In this document: in pieces, positions 45,059-56,797 of the stretch | Layout of the letters: every line of letters starts with the position of its first letter | Position numbering within the stretch: position 1 is the first letter of the stretch | Origin: Aquanectria penicillioides | Taxonomy: Eukaryota; Ascomycota; Sordariomycetes; Hypocreales; Nectriaceae | Length of the DNA stretch: 64,000 nucleotides | Direction of reading: 5' to 3' | Assembly (NCBI GenBank): GCA_003415625.1 | Contig: PYIU01000007.1 | Coordinates: forward strand, 3,596,001-3,660,000 | Notes under the pieces: model-generated | Told to the model about the DNA's origin: nothing | What the model saw: the letters and a program-made list of their open reading frames with translations, nothing else | Databases searched by the model: none | Program-made: the position numbers and the translations under genes

Positions 45059-46675
45059 ATGGCACGGCGAGAGGACCCGCGAGCAAGAGACACGGCCGTC
45101 GCCGGCCTGCACGACGACGAGCGACGGGCCGACGGCTACGGATCTTTTCCCACGATCGACCGAAACGGAAACGGAAACGAAAATAGAAGCGGAAATGCGA
45201 CGACGCAGCCCTCGAAGCCGAAGCAGAGCACCCGCGCGCTGGGCCCCGATCTCCTGCGCGGCCTCCTGATGCTGACCATGGCGCTCGACCACATGGCGCT
45301 GGCGCTGAATGCGTGGGAGCACGGCACCGGCCGCAACACGGAGATGGACGGCGTCGTCGTCGAGCGCTGGAACCGCACCGTCGCGTACGTCGTGCGAAGC
45401 CTCACGCACCTGTGCGCCCCGGGATTCACCTTCTTGCTCGGCGTGGGCGTCGTGTACCTGGGCCGCTCGCGCACGCGCCTGGGCTGGACGACGATGCGCA
45501 TCGCAAAGTACTTTGCCGTGCGCGGGCTGGTCCTGACGCTCATCAACGTGGTGCTGGGCTTGATGGTGTCTGGCGGGCAGGTCTGGTTCATGAACTTTGT
45601 CATGTTTGCGCTGGCCGTCGACTATTTCCTGGCCGGCATGCTGTGGTTGGTGGTGAACAAGACGGAGCCGTTGCTGGCGCAGTCCATCTCCAAGCTGCTC
45701 AAGGATGGGGACGAGGACGAGTACGAGGACGACGCCGACGTGGAGGAGCCGCTTCTGCGACCATCTGGGGAAATCGAGCTCGAGACGCCTTCTGCTCGCG
45801 CATCTGCCCTGGCGTGGCACATTCACAACGCCATCTTGTTCGTTCTCGGCGTTGTTACCATTTGGTGGAACCTTTGGCTGTCTCCCGACCACGGACATTG
45901 CCGGGTTGAAAGCCGGGATTCCGATCTCGTCCACGAGCTCACCAGCGGCGGCGGCCCCGATGTCGAGAGCCCCGCGGTTTCTCGAAATGGACTTTGGGGC
46001 GTTTGGTTCTGGATTGTGCAGACAGACCGTGTAGTTTCGGTGTTTCCTCCATTGGCTTGGCTGTCCTTTGCCATCCTCGGCGTGTTGTATGCTCGGATTG
46101 ACCTGGCCCGCCCCTGGACTCGCCGCACCGTTATCCTGGGCCACTCCCTTGTTGGGCTCTTGTTTGCCATTTTCTTTGTCCTCACCAGGGTCCTTCAATT
46201 CGGCAACCTTTCCGAAAACTGCCTTCGCACCCCCGAGCACGTCCAGCACCCCGAGAAGAACCCCTACCTCGTTTCGGTGCAGTCCTTCTTTTACATCATC
46301 AAGTACCCTCCGGATGTGGCGTTCTGGGCCATGACCCTGGCCGGCATCTTCTTCCTGCTCGCAATCTTCAACGGAATCCCTACCCACGTTAGCAAGCGCT
46401 TCACCATGCTGCTCGACTTTGGCAGGGCTGCTCTGTTCTTTTACATTGTCCACCTCTTCATGGTGTTTATCGTCGGTGGCGCCATGGTCAGCTTGTTCGG
46501 CCACGACGTGGGCATCCCCAACACGCAAAACCCCGATGATACCCGGGGCATTGATAACGCCTGGGCATACTTTGCCATCTGGGGCTCTTCCATGCTGGCG
46601 CTCTGGCCCGTTACTCGGTGGTACGGCCGATTCAAGGCCACGAAGTCGGCAGATTCGATTTGGCGATTTTTCTAA
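45059..46675 (+). CDS. DUF1624/HGSNAT-type polytopic membrane acyltransferase-like protein
   Basis: Single exon, 538 residues. The start is the ATG at 45059 in a CCACCATGG context. The open frame runs back to 44843, but that extension looks like 5' leader. After a polar head, residues about 59-80 read RALGPDLLRGLLMLTMALDH, the signature first segment of heparan-alpha-glucosaminide N-acetyltransferase catalytic and DUF1624 proteins, where the His lies in the membrane. A second family segment is CAPGFTFLLGVGVVYLG. About ten hydrophobic segments follow, broken by an acidic cytosolic loop (DGDEDEYEDDADVEEP). The N-X-S/T sites NRTV and NKTE may face the lumen. The natural substrate is unknown in fungi; transmembrane acetyl transfer is inferred from the family. 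An AATAAA-like signal lies just after the stop (about 46682). Confidence 0.9.
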   Translation: MARREDPRARDTAVAGLHDDERRADGYGSFPTIDRNGNGNENRSGNATTQPSKPKQSTRALGPDLLRGLLMLTMALDHMALALNAWEHGTGRNTEMDGVVVERWNRTVAYVVRSLTHLCAPGFTFLLGVGVVYLGRSRTRLGWTTMRIAKYFAVRGLVLTLINVVLGLMVSGGQVWFMNFVMFALAVDYFLAGMLWLVVNKTEPLLAQSISKLLKDGDEDEYEDDADVEEPLLRPSGEIELETPSARASALAWHIHNAILFVLGVVTIWWNLWLSPDHGHCRVESRDSDLVHELTSGGGPDVESPAVSRNGLWGVWFWIVQTDRVVSVFPPLAWLSFAILGVLYARIDLARPWTRRTVILGHSLVGLLFAIFFVLTRVLQFGNLSENCLRTPEHVQHPEKNPYLVSVQSFFYIIKYPPDVAFWAMTLAGIFFLLAIFNGIPTHVSKRFTMLLDFGRAALFFYIVHLFMVFIVGGAMVSLFGHDVGIPNTQNPDDTRGIDNAWAYFAIWGSSMLALWPVTRWYGRFKATKSADSIWRFF

Positions 46676-46750
46676 AGTTAGAAATAAACATAAAGAAAGG
46701 AAAGGGGAAAGGAAAAAAAAGGGAAAAGAAAGCAATATCGTATAATCTAA

Positions 46751-47702
46751 TCAAGTATAAAATATCAGGTTAGACTCAATCCATTCACATGAAGTTCCAT
46801 ACCCCTTTTGTGTGTTCTTTACCCTGGCAGCATTTTCCTTGGAGAAACTTGCAGCACTCCTATTCTGCACCTTTGAAAAAATGCAGCTCACATGGGACGC
46901 AGCCATCTTGATGAGCCCCGGCGCGTCCCTGAGCAAGCCAACGGTGTCCTTGCACACCTGACGCCCGCGGAACTCCATGAGCTTCTCAATACTAGACCAC
47001 CCGGGGAACGCGGCGACCATGACGCCCTTCCTTCTTCTCCTCGTCGCCTCTCACGGGCACGTCAGTCTCTAGGCTCCAGCCGTAGCTGACGCCCAAAAAG
47101 TCCGGGCACGGCTTGAGCGCCTTGTCCCTGAACTCCCCCAAGCGCGATGCAACAAACTGCTTCTGCGCGGCGTCGATGTCGGGCGGGAAGAACACGCACA
47201 GGACCTCCATCACGGGCGCGCGAGCGTTGTCGAGCACATGTGCCGTGGGGCAAAGGCTGGGGGGTGATGTGCTTCCTGAAGCTATTTGACATGTCCAGGA
47301 TTTGGCGACAGCGAGCGGGCCATGTCCTTTTGGGATCTGCGGATTGAGGGAAGAAGAAGAAGAAGGGCGCATGTCAGCGGTGCAAGAGACGCTTCTACGG
47401 ATTGCACAGGGGCGGATGGACGTCTTGATAGCTGGGACGAATTAAATGAGAAAACCGACTTACTCGCTGCCTCGATATTTCTTATGATCTTCCATGCTAT
47501 TCCAGTCAAAGAAGAGCCATATGTTCTCTGGGTTCTCAACCTCGGCGCCATAGTACGCTCGCACGGCACCGGGGTGGCTCAGGGCGGCGTCGACGACGCG
47601 GCTGACCGTGTCACCCTCGTCACCCTCGTCGGTCGATTCGTCCAGGGGTTTGAAACCCGGCTTCAGCCCAAAGAGGGCGAATTCAGTGACGGGAACAGAC
47701 AT
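46751..47702 (-). pseudogene. Frameshifted dimeric alpha/beta-barrel (ABM-like) gene
   Basis: The 5' exon (47702 down to about 47463) encodes MSVPVTEFALFGLKPGFK through AALSHPGAVRAYYGAEVE and WLFFDWNSMEDHKKY, a two-barrel fungal protein of the antibiotic-biosynthesis-monooxygenase fold. A GTAAGT intron follows, ending CCGCAG at about 47346. Coding similarity then jumps frames three times: KDMARSLSP, then ILDMSNSFRKHITPQPLP, then APVMEVLCVFFPPDIDAAQK to YGWSLETDVP, then GVMVAAFPGWSSIEKLMEF and TVGLLRDAPGLI. No intron can explain the shifts; single-base indels in A-, C- and G-rich runs can. Either it is a young pseudogene or the assembly has errors here. Proteins of this fold include monooxygenases, decarboxylases and stress proteins; no specific function is claimed. 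Confidence 0.74.
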
Positions 47703-48837
47703 GATTGGCCGTGTTTATCCTTGTCGTTTGCGTTGCTGTTAGTTGGAAAAGCCTGCGGGACAGTGGATTGTCGAGGAGGAGATGGAGATCTGGGGCAGTC
47801 CATGAGGGTAAACGGTTGCTTTTGAGCAAATGGTCCCCGCTGACCGTGCCGTCATCACAACACGCCAGCGGAAACAGCATCGGACAACGGGGGATAGAAT
47901 CTGACATCGGATGCAACGGGCGGAGCCTAGTTGGACACGACCGAAGCCGACCTTGCATCGGGATCGGGCGTGATGATGGGCCCCGGTAGGTTGGGGCGCA
48001 CGGAACCGACCTCGGCCGCTGCAAACTGCCTGTTTGGGCCGTCGGAGCTTGATGGGCCAATGAGAGAGGCCTGGAAAATCCGAAGCAGCCAGCTCTCAAC
48101 CTTGCAGGTTTTGGCTTGTTTGGCCGAGATTAATCGCCGGCAGGGCTAACGTGGCTGATCAAGCTTATGTTGTTAGCTGCTGTGGCCGCGGGGTCAGGCT
48201 TGGGCAGGCTTGGGCAGGCTTGATGTCGACAGCCGGCTTACGGGACCTGCATGATTGTGTGCAGATTTATTCACAAATAGATGAGAAGGTTAGGAAGCGA
48301 AGTGGTGTTGAGATTAGCTGAGGGCTGGAATGGCTCATTCTTTGATTGCTGGCGTTGCGTTGGAGCTGGGCATTATGTACTTCTTTGCATACATGTTATT
48401 TCAACCATTACCAAGCCGGCGTAGATGTCTTTAACCTCCACAGCAAGCTGATCTGCCGCATCCGTGGCGTTCTCACTAGAGCACGCACCGACAGCTTGCT
48501 TACAGAACAAACGCTGTGAATTATTGGAACATTTGAGCATTTGTTTTCATCTTCGTCATTTCTCTATTTGATTTACTTTCCAACGGGACAATATGTCTTC
48601 ATCATCGTCAATTTGGATTCGTGCTCTGATGATTTTCTCAATCGCTAATCTCATCTCATAAACGTATAGTAAGTAGTAGTACAAACGGCTAGATGTCCAA
48701 CTCGGAATACAAAAATGGGCATTCATTGGTCATCTATCCTCTGCGCGCGTGCGTGAGCGAGCGAGCGAGCGGGGGGTGGTGGTGAAAGGAGATGTATACA
48801 TCATCAGGTCTGGGGTTTTTTTTTTTTTCTCTTTCGT
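47703..48837. other. Intergenic interval with short tandem repeats
   Basis: No gene supported. It has a 10-bp repeat (aggcttgggc, 2.5 units, 48195-48222), a (gagc) run at about 48754-48770, and a T-run at about 48818-48828 just after the ankyrin gene's stop. Confidence 0.45.
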
Positions 48838-51395
48838 TTACTTCTTGAAGCCATGGCGCTGCATCCAACTGCTCGGGCGACGCTTCTTCTCCCACGCCCT
48901 CTCGGACCTGCTCAGCGTCGCGGCCGCGTCCCAGTAGTTGCGCTGCTGCGCGACGTCTCGCGGCGTGCGGTTCTTGCGGTCCGTCGCCAGCGGGTCGGCG
49001 CCCCAGTCCCGGAGCTCTCGGAGCACGTCTCGGCGGTCCTCGTCGCCGTCGACGGCCGAGGCGGCGGCGTAGTGCAGCGGCGTGCGGCCGTCCATGGTGC
49101 GCGAGTTGGGATCGGCGTGGCACTTTTCCAGGAGGAACTCGACCGTGGCGGCCGAGGCGAAGCGCGCGGCGAGGTGCAGAGGCGTGCGGCCGTTGTTGTC
49201 GCGGGCGTTGCAGTCTACCTTGTGATCGCGGAGGAGCATGGCCGTGGCGAGATGGTCTCGCTCCACGGCCAAATGCAGAGGTGTAAGGCCCTGCAAGTCG
49301 CGGGTCATGGCCGAGGCATGCTTGAGTTCCTGTGCCGTGGCGTTTAGATCACCGTTCCACGCGGCATCGAGGAGGGCAACCTCGTGATCATCGTGGGAGC
49401 CACTTGAAGGCGAGTCATCTCGTTCTTGTACTTTGGGCTCCTCGGTAGTAGTGCGAGGGTCTTTGGCGCCCACGTCTGGTTTCTGTTGATCTGGTTTCTG
49501 TTGATCTGGTTTCGTTTCTGTTTCTGTTGCTGTTTCTGTTGCTGTTTCTGCCGCTGCTGCCGCTGCTGCCACTGTAGGCACCTCCTTATCAAGTGGAGGA
49601 ACAGTCATCTTGATGCCAATGTTGGCTTCTTCATCTGCCACGACCGATGGCGACGGGGGCCCGGACTGTTTTCTGTCCTTGGGAATTGGCCGTGGATCGA
49701 GGGTATCGGATACAGGTTCGTTGCGAACTTGGGGTTGAGGTTGAGGTTGAGGTTGAGGTTGGGGCTGTCGTGGCGGCGGCGTCGTCGTGTCCGGGCTTGT
49801 CGCGGCCTTCGTGTCCGCCGCCGAGTGGCCCGAGGTTGAAGATGCACTTTTCTCATCCCTGGTGGAAGGCGAGCGACGCGGGGGGTCTGCAGCAGATTTC
49901 AGGAGAGTTGGCGGCGGGACGGTCGCAGTAGATCCCGGAGGCGCGGGCTTCTGCAGTGCACGTCTGGGGAGAATGGTTAGCAGACAGCCTTGGATGGCGA
50001 TGGAGGGCCGGCGTGGAGATACGTACGAGTAGATGTTGACCATCAGCGTGCTCAGCGTCCCGAGCTCTCGCTGCAGATTCGCCTCGGCCTCCTTGATCTT
50101 GCCCTCCCACTCGTTCTTGTACCGGTACGAATTGTAAAAGTCCTGCACGCTTTTCAACACGGTGCCCTCGGTTCCGTCGTTGCCGAGTTCCTGCAGCAGC
50201 TTGGTCATTTCCTCGAGGGACTCGTCCATGTTCTTGATGGTGGACTCTATCTGCTGCTTGAGCATCTGCCCGCTCTCGCCCTCGACGAGATCAGGGCGGG
50301 CCACCAGGGTCTGCTGGATTTGGGTGATGGTATCCTTGGCCGTGGTGGCCTTGGCCGACAGCGCCTGGATCTCCTCGGGGGCGCCGTTCAGGTCGCTGAG
50401 CCAATCGGCCCATTCTTTGGCAGTGTCGGCATGGTCGGTGAGGATCTTGAGACCGGTGAAGGTCGCCAGGGCCTCGGGGATCTTGTTTAGCAGGTCAGAG
50501 CTGTTGATGGACGATTTCCTGCCCGCCTCACTGGTCTTCTGACTGGGCTTGGGTCTAGGCTTCTGGGCTGGCCGCTCTGCCGGGTTGCTCGGAGACGCGG
50601 TGCTATTGTGCCGTGACCGGCGGGCATCCTCTCGTGATCTGGACCTGGGGCGGCGGGGGATTTCTGGCTGTGAATGGTTTGACGGGCGATAGCCTGCGGG
50701 CGACGAGGATTGATAAGCGCCGGCGACCGGATGCATCGCATACGAGGCGTCGTAGGACATGCGCCTGCGGTCAATTGGGGGGCGATGCGACTCTGGCGGA
50801 TATGGCCTCATGACGGGGCGAGGAGAAGACGGCGACGGCTGGGCGAGGCGAGCGTCTGGGTGCGAGGCCAGTCGTTCTCGGTCCCGATCCCGATCTCGAT
50901 CCCGGTCCCAGTCCCGGCGAGAATCACGGTCTGCGGGAATCGCGGCGAGCCGGGCGACCGCCGCGGGGACAGCTGGCGGCTGTCTTCGTCTGCGGAGATG
51001 GAGGCATCTCGTCGGGAGCGTCTGCGCAGGCTCTGCTCCTCCCTGAAGGTGGGCGGGCGTCGAGGCCGTGGCGAGACGGAGCGCAGACGGGCAGTGTCGG
51101 TTCTTCGTGGTGGAGGTGGAGGATGTGAGTCTCTGCGGTAGTAATAGACGTCCTCGTCGTCCTCGTCGTCCCGTCTTGACCTCCGGCGCCCGGCCTCATG
51201 CGACCGAGCCCTCCGGCGGGAGCTGCTTGGCGGCTTGAGCAGCCCGTTGTCAGGTGTGTCGTGGGCGTCCTCGTCGTGGTAGCTGACGGGCCGGGACTTT
51301 GATTTGGGCGGAGAGCGACGAGGCCTGGATGATATCGACGGGCGCTTCGACTTGGTGGTCGATCGCCTGCCGAGCGCGGCCAGCTTTCCAAGCAT
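48838..51395 (-). CDS. Ankyrin-repeat protein with disordered Arg/Ser-rich head; one frame discontinuity unresolved
   Basis: The last 160 residues carry about four ankyrin repeats: VALLDAAWNGDLNATAQEL, GLTPLHLAVERDHLATAML, GRTPLHLAARFASAATVEFL, GRTPLHYAAA and NRTPRDVAQQRNYWDAA. Ahead lies a helical, coiled-coil-like part (about 260 residues) and a long Pro/Gln/Thr disordered linker. A clean 63-nt intron at 50026-49964 (GTACGT, branch CTAAC, CCCCAG) is in phase, so its retention would only add 21 residues. The 5' part from the ATG at 51395 is Arg/Ser/Asp-rich, then between about 51000 and 50920 coding switches frame into a DRDRDRDR stretch leading to VMRPYPPES. No standard intron was found for that switch. 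A shorter start at 50811 (MRPYPPES) is possible. The ankyrin repeats point to protein binding. Confidence 0.8.
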
Positions 51396-54263
51396 TCTCT
51401 TGTTGCTTGGATGCGCGGATTTGGGTCAGGCTAGAAAGTGTCGCAGAAGCTGTCGCGGAAGCTGTCGCGGAAGCACACGCAGGGCCTGGCCACGGCGACG
51501 GTGCAATTAAGTACGGACCGGCAGCGAGTGACGCCATTGTGCGAATAGGTAGTCACCCTGCAGCGGCGCCAATCTGGGGGCCGTGATCATTGGCCGTATC
51601 ACGAAGCACGTCCGCGTGTTGAAGGCGCCGTGGCGAGCGGTGCGTGTGACGTGTCGGCTGATCCACCAGCGCAGCAGCAGGGACGTGGGGCGCTGGAGCT
51701 GATGCTAATCAAGTGTGCTAATAAAGTGTACGACTCGACTGATTATAACTATGGTAGAAATGCTAGAGACTGCTCGAGAGACGGCATGAGAACAGCGTGG
51801 GACAGCGTGAGGACAGCGTGAGGACAGCGTGAGGACAGAGAAACGGGAGCGGGGAGGAGTGTGAGAAAGTGTTGCCACTGCTTCCCTGCTCAACCGCTGC
51901 ACTGTCTGTCGCCTTGTTGGCTGCACCGCTGCGCAAACACCGGTACCGGTGGCAGTTGGCCCGCTAACTTGGCTGAGGGGGAGGGGCTGACAGGCAAGAA
52001 ACGGCCCACTTTGGTCGGCTGCCTGGCATCTGGGCCGGACGAGAACCAGAGGAAGCCTCGCTTCTTCGAGTCTGCCTGATGCTGGGGATTGGTGAACCTT
52101 ATGGGCAGTGCTGTGACGTGGTAACGGCCGTTGACAGAGGCTCTGAGCTAGGTGCGGCATGGAGTAAATTAATTTAGGTACCGAGCTCAGCTCTAAATCT
52201 TCTCTGTTCGCTTTGCTCCCAGGGCCCCGGTAGCCTCAGCCAAGTTAAGGTACCGGCAGAGTGCCACCATGGAGGCCTTGCTCTTGGCGGATAGCCGCTG
52301 AATGTCCACCAATATCAGTGGGGTTTCAGTTTTTAGTGTCCTGTCAGGCTGTCAGTCGTCAATCATCCGGGGCTTCCCTTGCGCCGTTGGTTGAACTTTT
52401 GGCTGATCTACGCCTTGATGTCATCGCTTGTCTAGCAAACTTCTATCCTCCTCTGGGTGGAGGCTAATGGGTGAAATCCTGGACATTCATTTGAAAATCA
52501 CCGACGATTAGATACTCCTTGGCCTTGGGGTGACCACGTCGGCTTGGTCAGAACCTAGGGCGTATGTTTTTTCGTGCACTTCAAAGGCCCTTGGCCGTCT
52601 TCCGATGGTCGGTGTGCCAGATGATTGATGAATTAACAGTCATTCAGCATATTAGGTACTTTGTGAAAGAAAGGGCTCTTGACCTCGGACATAAGGTCGA
52701 GAGGAAACAATAGATGACCAAAGGACCACAGTTGAAAGCCAATGAGAGCCAAACAGAAGCTTCTTCGCAAAGGGAACCCCAAATACCGAGTTCATAGTGA
52801 TTGGTCCGTAGCGCCGACTTCTTGATCAGCCTCAAATATGGTCCATATTTCCCAATGAAGACCAGGTGAGTGTTTGGATAAGAAATGAGGAAACTGAAGG
52901 AGGTAGCTTGGCATCACTGAAATTCTCATCTGTACGTGCCAGTAGCTTGTCGCTACTCTCCCTTCACATTCATCTGCCAAGGCACTGGCGCTTCCGGCTG
53001 GCTGCAAATCGCGTGCTTCTTCAGAACTAACCCAACTGTTGGGTTTAAAAAGTTAGTTGTGGTCCGGATATTGGGATACCGGAAGAAACCTAACCAGCTA
53101 AAACAGAACGAGGCTATCCCGCCGCCAGGGCATAAAACAGCACTTGAGAGCCATCTTAATGACCCACCAAATACTACCTAGAGTCATGTTGAAGATGATA
53201 GTTTAAAACCAGAACCGTGTATAGAGTTCCAGGTTGTTCTAAGAGGCGGGGTGGTAAGAAAGAAAGTGGATCATGGGAAGGTGGGCTGTCTCTACGTCTT
53301 AAGTACTGAAGCACTCCACAATCACCTTGGACAAGTGAGTTTCCTGCGGCTGCAGCCATCAAGCCAGCAGCCAAGTAATGCGCAAGCTGATAGGTAAATA
53401 AGTCGAGCAAATCTAGCTTGTTTCTGATGTGTGGAGGCTGTGTTTTGAGGGAACCTAGCCGAAATCCCCTGGTTGGCGGGATTGATGTGCAGGTTGAAAG
53501 CTGCACTGCATGTCTTCGGATCCTTAATTCCCTCGGCATTTATTTACAAATGAGAACTTGCGGAGCATTACTGAAGTGTACCAGGCAGATTCAAGTCATG
53601 GTGTGCACATAGTATCGTTTAGGCGCCAAGACAACCAACACCGAGCAAGGAAATCAGCCTAGAGTCAGGGAATCAGCCTACTGTCGGGAATTCATTTGGT
53701 GGCTATCGCACGGCGTGGTATGGAACACGATGGATAGCTCTCTCTTGTAGGGTTATTTGCTTTGCGCTTTCTATTTGAGCAACGACAATCCGTCAGGAAA
53801 TCACTCACTAACCATGTGGATCTTCAAGTATGCTGTTGACTTATTCAACGACTAGATTAGTCTTATGGCGCTGAATCTTTATTCTTTAACCAAAAGTAGT
53901 ATTTTTTATATTCTTGGTGTCCAGATAGTCGTTAATCGCGTACATTCCCTTGCGGGGCTCCAATGTCGATGTTATGCTAATCTTAAACGCCGTTGTCACA
54001 ACACATCAGTCTGAACGGATCGGGTTTAGGCCAAAGACTTTTACAGGGAACAGTACCGAATTGCCCAAGGAGAGGCAAAATATCTCCACTTATATGCTGG
54101 AGAAGTAAGTCAATTGAAGAGTGTCATGTTAGCACTTTGAGACAAACTAGTTACGTATTGGACTGTGCGGCAATATTGCTCCGAGGCAATCATGCGTAGA
54201 ATCCCTTGCCATTTGCCAATGGTGTCAAAGGAGATGGAAAATGAAAGTAGACGAACCGTGAAA
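51396..54263. other. Long intergenic interval
   Basis: No gene is supported over 2.9 kb. An 11-bp tandem (ggacagcgtga, about four units) lies at 51788-51840. Frames of 60-150 codons occur on both strands without family matches. Parts of 52500-54100 are AT-rich. Confidence 0.45.
51788..51840. repeat. 11-bp tandem repeat, about four units
   Basis: Units of ggacagcgtga follow one another, the first and last imperfect. An 11-bp period is not codon-sized, in keeping with a noncoding interval. Confidence 0.8.
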
Positions 54264-55097
54264 TTAATCACGGGCATAGTGAAAAGACTGGTAATTTCTT
54301 TCCTCACATGGATCCCATTCTCCTGCAACTTGTGCATTCCTTTGATCTCTCCGTCTTTGTCGCTCTTGCTCAAGCTCCTCGGAACTTGATGTTTGGCCAG
54401 TAGATCGAACTGTGGAGCGTTCCTTTTCATCTGTTTTCGAATAAATGATCAGCCAATTCTCTAATTTCGAGACGGGATTAGCTCGCGAACCAGATGTAGA
54501 AGGGGTTTCCGGCTCAACCGGATATTCTGCGCCAGGGTATTCTATATTTGCAAGTTGACCAGTTGGTGATCGAGTTCCGTAAGGGTTTGATACATCGGAT
54601 GGACATGATCCTGTCGCATATGGAGAGTTTTGGTATGAAAAATTCGTAAAACCGGTCATGTCTGGGTCATTTACGCTGTAGGGATGTGCAGCAGATGGAT
54701 AAGACGGTACCGGGTCGGATGAGTTTTGGTATGAAAAACCCATAGGGTGGCCATTATTTGGATCAATTCCGTACAAGTTAGAGGCATTGGATGCATATCC
54801 CGCTACTGGATCTAATGAGCTTTGGTATGGATAAGTCGCGACACTGGCGGTATTTCGATCAGCTTCATAAAAGTCAGATAGGTTGGATGCATATGCCGCC
54901 ACTTGATCTGATGAGTGTGACATGCCACGGTCCGCACCATGGCTAGAGCTTGATTCGGATTCATCGTAATACATTGAATTGACCGCCTTATCCGTGGGGG
55001 GAGTCCGCCAATCGTGGGATCCATCAGGATATGGACCCTCATCGCCGACATGGGCTCCGTGCCGACGCCGACGCCGACGATTTGGATAGTGAGACAT
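54264..55097 (-). CDS. Hypothetical Tyr/Ser/Pro/Asn-rich protein
   Basis: A 277-residue frame from the ATG at 55097 (MSHYPNRRRRRRHGAHVG) to the stop at 54264. The frame is also open for eight more codons upstream. A basic head is followed by about three degenerate repeats of 35-40 residues around YQSSLDPVAGYAS, FSYQNSSDPVPSYPS and FSYQNSPYATG, then an Arg/Gln/Glu-rich helical tail (EELEQERQRRRDQRN). No signal peptide, membrane segment or known domain is visible. A small intron could exist near 54440 (ACAG before ATGAAAAGG), which would alter the tail. The product looks disordered and cytosolic or nuclear. I do not recognise it. Confidence 0.55.
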   Translation of the reverse strand: MSHYPNRRRRRRHGAHVGDEGPYPDGSHDWRTPPTDKAVNSMYYDESESSSSHGADRGMSHSSDQVAAYASNLSDFYEADRNTASVATYPYQSSLDPVAGYASNASNLYGIDPNNGHPMGFSYQNSSDPVPSYPSAAHPYSVNDPDMTGFTNFSYQNSPYATGSCPSDVSNPYGTRSPTGQLANIEYPGAEYPVEPETPSTSGSRANPVSKLENWLIIYSKTDEKERSTVRSTGQTSSSEELEQERQRRRDQRNAQVAGEWDPCEERNYQSFHYARD

Positions 55098-55760
55098 TAT
55101 GATGATGAAGCGTTGAGGCAAAAACTAGTCTAATCCGTTGGACTTTTCTTGACAGCCGAGAGGGTTGAATGGTGGGGAAGAAGCAGCACCGGAATATCAG
55201 GCTCGCTCACCCTTTATGTACTCAAACACCAGGTTCTAGTTGGGTCAGCGACAGCCCTGGGGCTTATCGTGAACTGATTGGTACATAGCTTGGTGATTTC
55301 AGCCCCAGTGTGGAGGCTATCAGTGATGAGTTGCGATAGGGTCAATGGAACAAGCGAGGCGTGCTAGTTGCCAGAATTGAGATGTGTGCCATTTAGCCTG
55401 TATGTACTTTGGTCCCTCACATCTCAATGTCCTTGTGCATAAAGTAGAAGTACTAGTACCTTACGTGAACCTTGGCCCAGGTCAAGGTGGTATCATGCAG
55501 AACCTGGCGTCAACTGGGGAAGAAGGCAATCAGGCTCCAGCGAGGCATCCAGTTCGCGGCCTGCACATGACTTGTTATGGATAGCCTGGTCTGGAAAATG
55601 TGTTCATTACTGAGTTGCGCTCGGGATAATAAAAGCTGCCTCTGGTCAACAAAGTGCTTTGGTTTCCCCTCTGGCAAAATACGGAGCTGATGAAGACTGA
55701 ATAGTTAGTTTAGGTGATACATCACGCTCTTAAGTACTCCGAATTTTAGGATTGGGCAGC
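55098..55760. other. Intergenic interval between divergent genes
   Basis: No gene supported. It should hold the promoters of the hypothetical gene on the left and the DUF6594 gene on the right. Confidence 0.45.
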
Positions 55761-56797
55761 ATGGCCGCCGAAAACCTGGCAAGACCAGAAGGGTATGACC
55801 GTCTTGCGCAATTGATGGGCAATGTCCCTGAGTATGCTATCTTCCGTAAATTTGCAACTTTGTCCGCCGAGAATCTCCTGTTGCTACAAGCAGAGCTGGT
55901 GGACCTTGAGAACGACCTCAGACATTTCCAGGGACAAGACAAAGTCTCTGAGAATCCAAAACGGCGAGAATATGGACTTGCTTGGACTCGGCTGCAACTA
56001 TCCGCTGAAAAAGACGACGCAAATGACCAAGACGACCGACAACTCACAGCTATCCTCCAGGTTAGGACAAAATTAGAAGAATATCGTAAGTTATGATTGG
56101 CGGCGAGCTCAAGCATAGTACTAACTCACACTGCGCTATTAGATAAGGCCCTACTTTTTCATCGCCAAGTGGTGAGACTTGATCAAGCTTCTAGTAGAAA
56201 GGTTGCCTCGTTGAATAGGTGGATGCGTCGTACAGATATGGGAGACGTGTATCTCATTGGCCTGGATAAAGACATTTGGAACAAGCCGGACATGCTCGAT
56301 CTTGTTTCTCTCGACAACCCAGCAGGAGACGATTTACTGACCAACTGGCTTTCCGAACATCTTGTACACTTGTACAACAAAGCCGTTGGTCGGCGCATAC
56401 ACGTATGTCTACGCCTGGGGACCTACCTAACACGATGGCTTATTGATTGACAACTAGAACGCTGGACCCGAGGAATATTTGCGAGGATCCATTCTCTATC
56501 GAAATGATACCATAGCAGCTGTCACCAAGACACTGGCGACACTCTTCGCGTGCATGCTCCCATTGGTAGGCATCGTGATACTGTATTTTGTCAAAGAGAT
56601 GCCAAAGAGGCTTGGGATCATTGCTGCGCTGAGCGCCGCCTTCTCCCTGTGCATGAGTTGGATGACTTCAGCAAGCACCAAGGACATATTTTCAGCGACT
56701 TCAACGTAAGAGCAGCAGAGAATTTCGTAAAAAAGGTAATAAGCTGACCGAATACAGGTTCTGTGCAGTACTGGTGGTCTTTGTAAGTACTAATTGA
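55761..56797 (+). CDS. DUF6594 domain membrane protein, four exons
   Basis: Exons are 55761-56085, 56143-56402, 56458-56705 and 56758-56797, giving 873 nt and 290 residues. Introns of 57, 55 and 52 nt have donors GTAAGT, GTATGT and GTAAGA; CTAAC and CTGAC branch sites are visible in the first and third. The family pattern is plain: GYDRLAQLMGNVPEYAIFRK, LLLLQAELVDLENDLR, RTKLEEYHKALLFHRQV, LNRWMRRTDMGDVYLIGLD, LLTNWLSEHLV and NKAVGRRIH. A C-terminal membrane module follows: TLATLFACMLPLVGIVILYF, KRLGIIAALSAAFSLCMSW and CAVLVVFVS. The last exon adds only 13 residues, which complete the third hydrophobic segment. DUF6594 proteins are numerous in Pezizomycotina and have no assigned function. Confidence 0.92.

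Noticed and set aside
44894..46735. A 613-codon minus-strand frame
   Set aside because: It covers the acyltransferase-like gene in antisense, has a His/Gln/Glu-rich composition with no domain, and fits the GC-biased codon pattern of the + strand gene.
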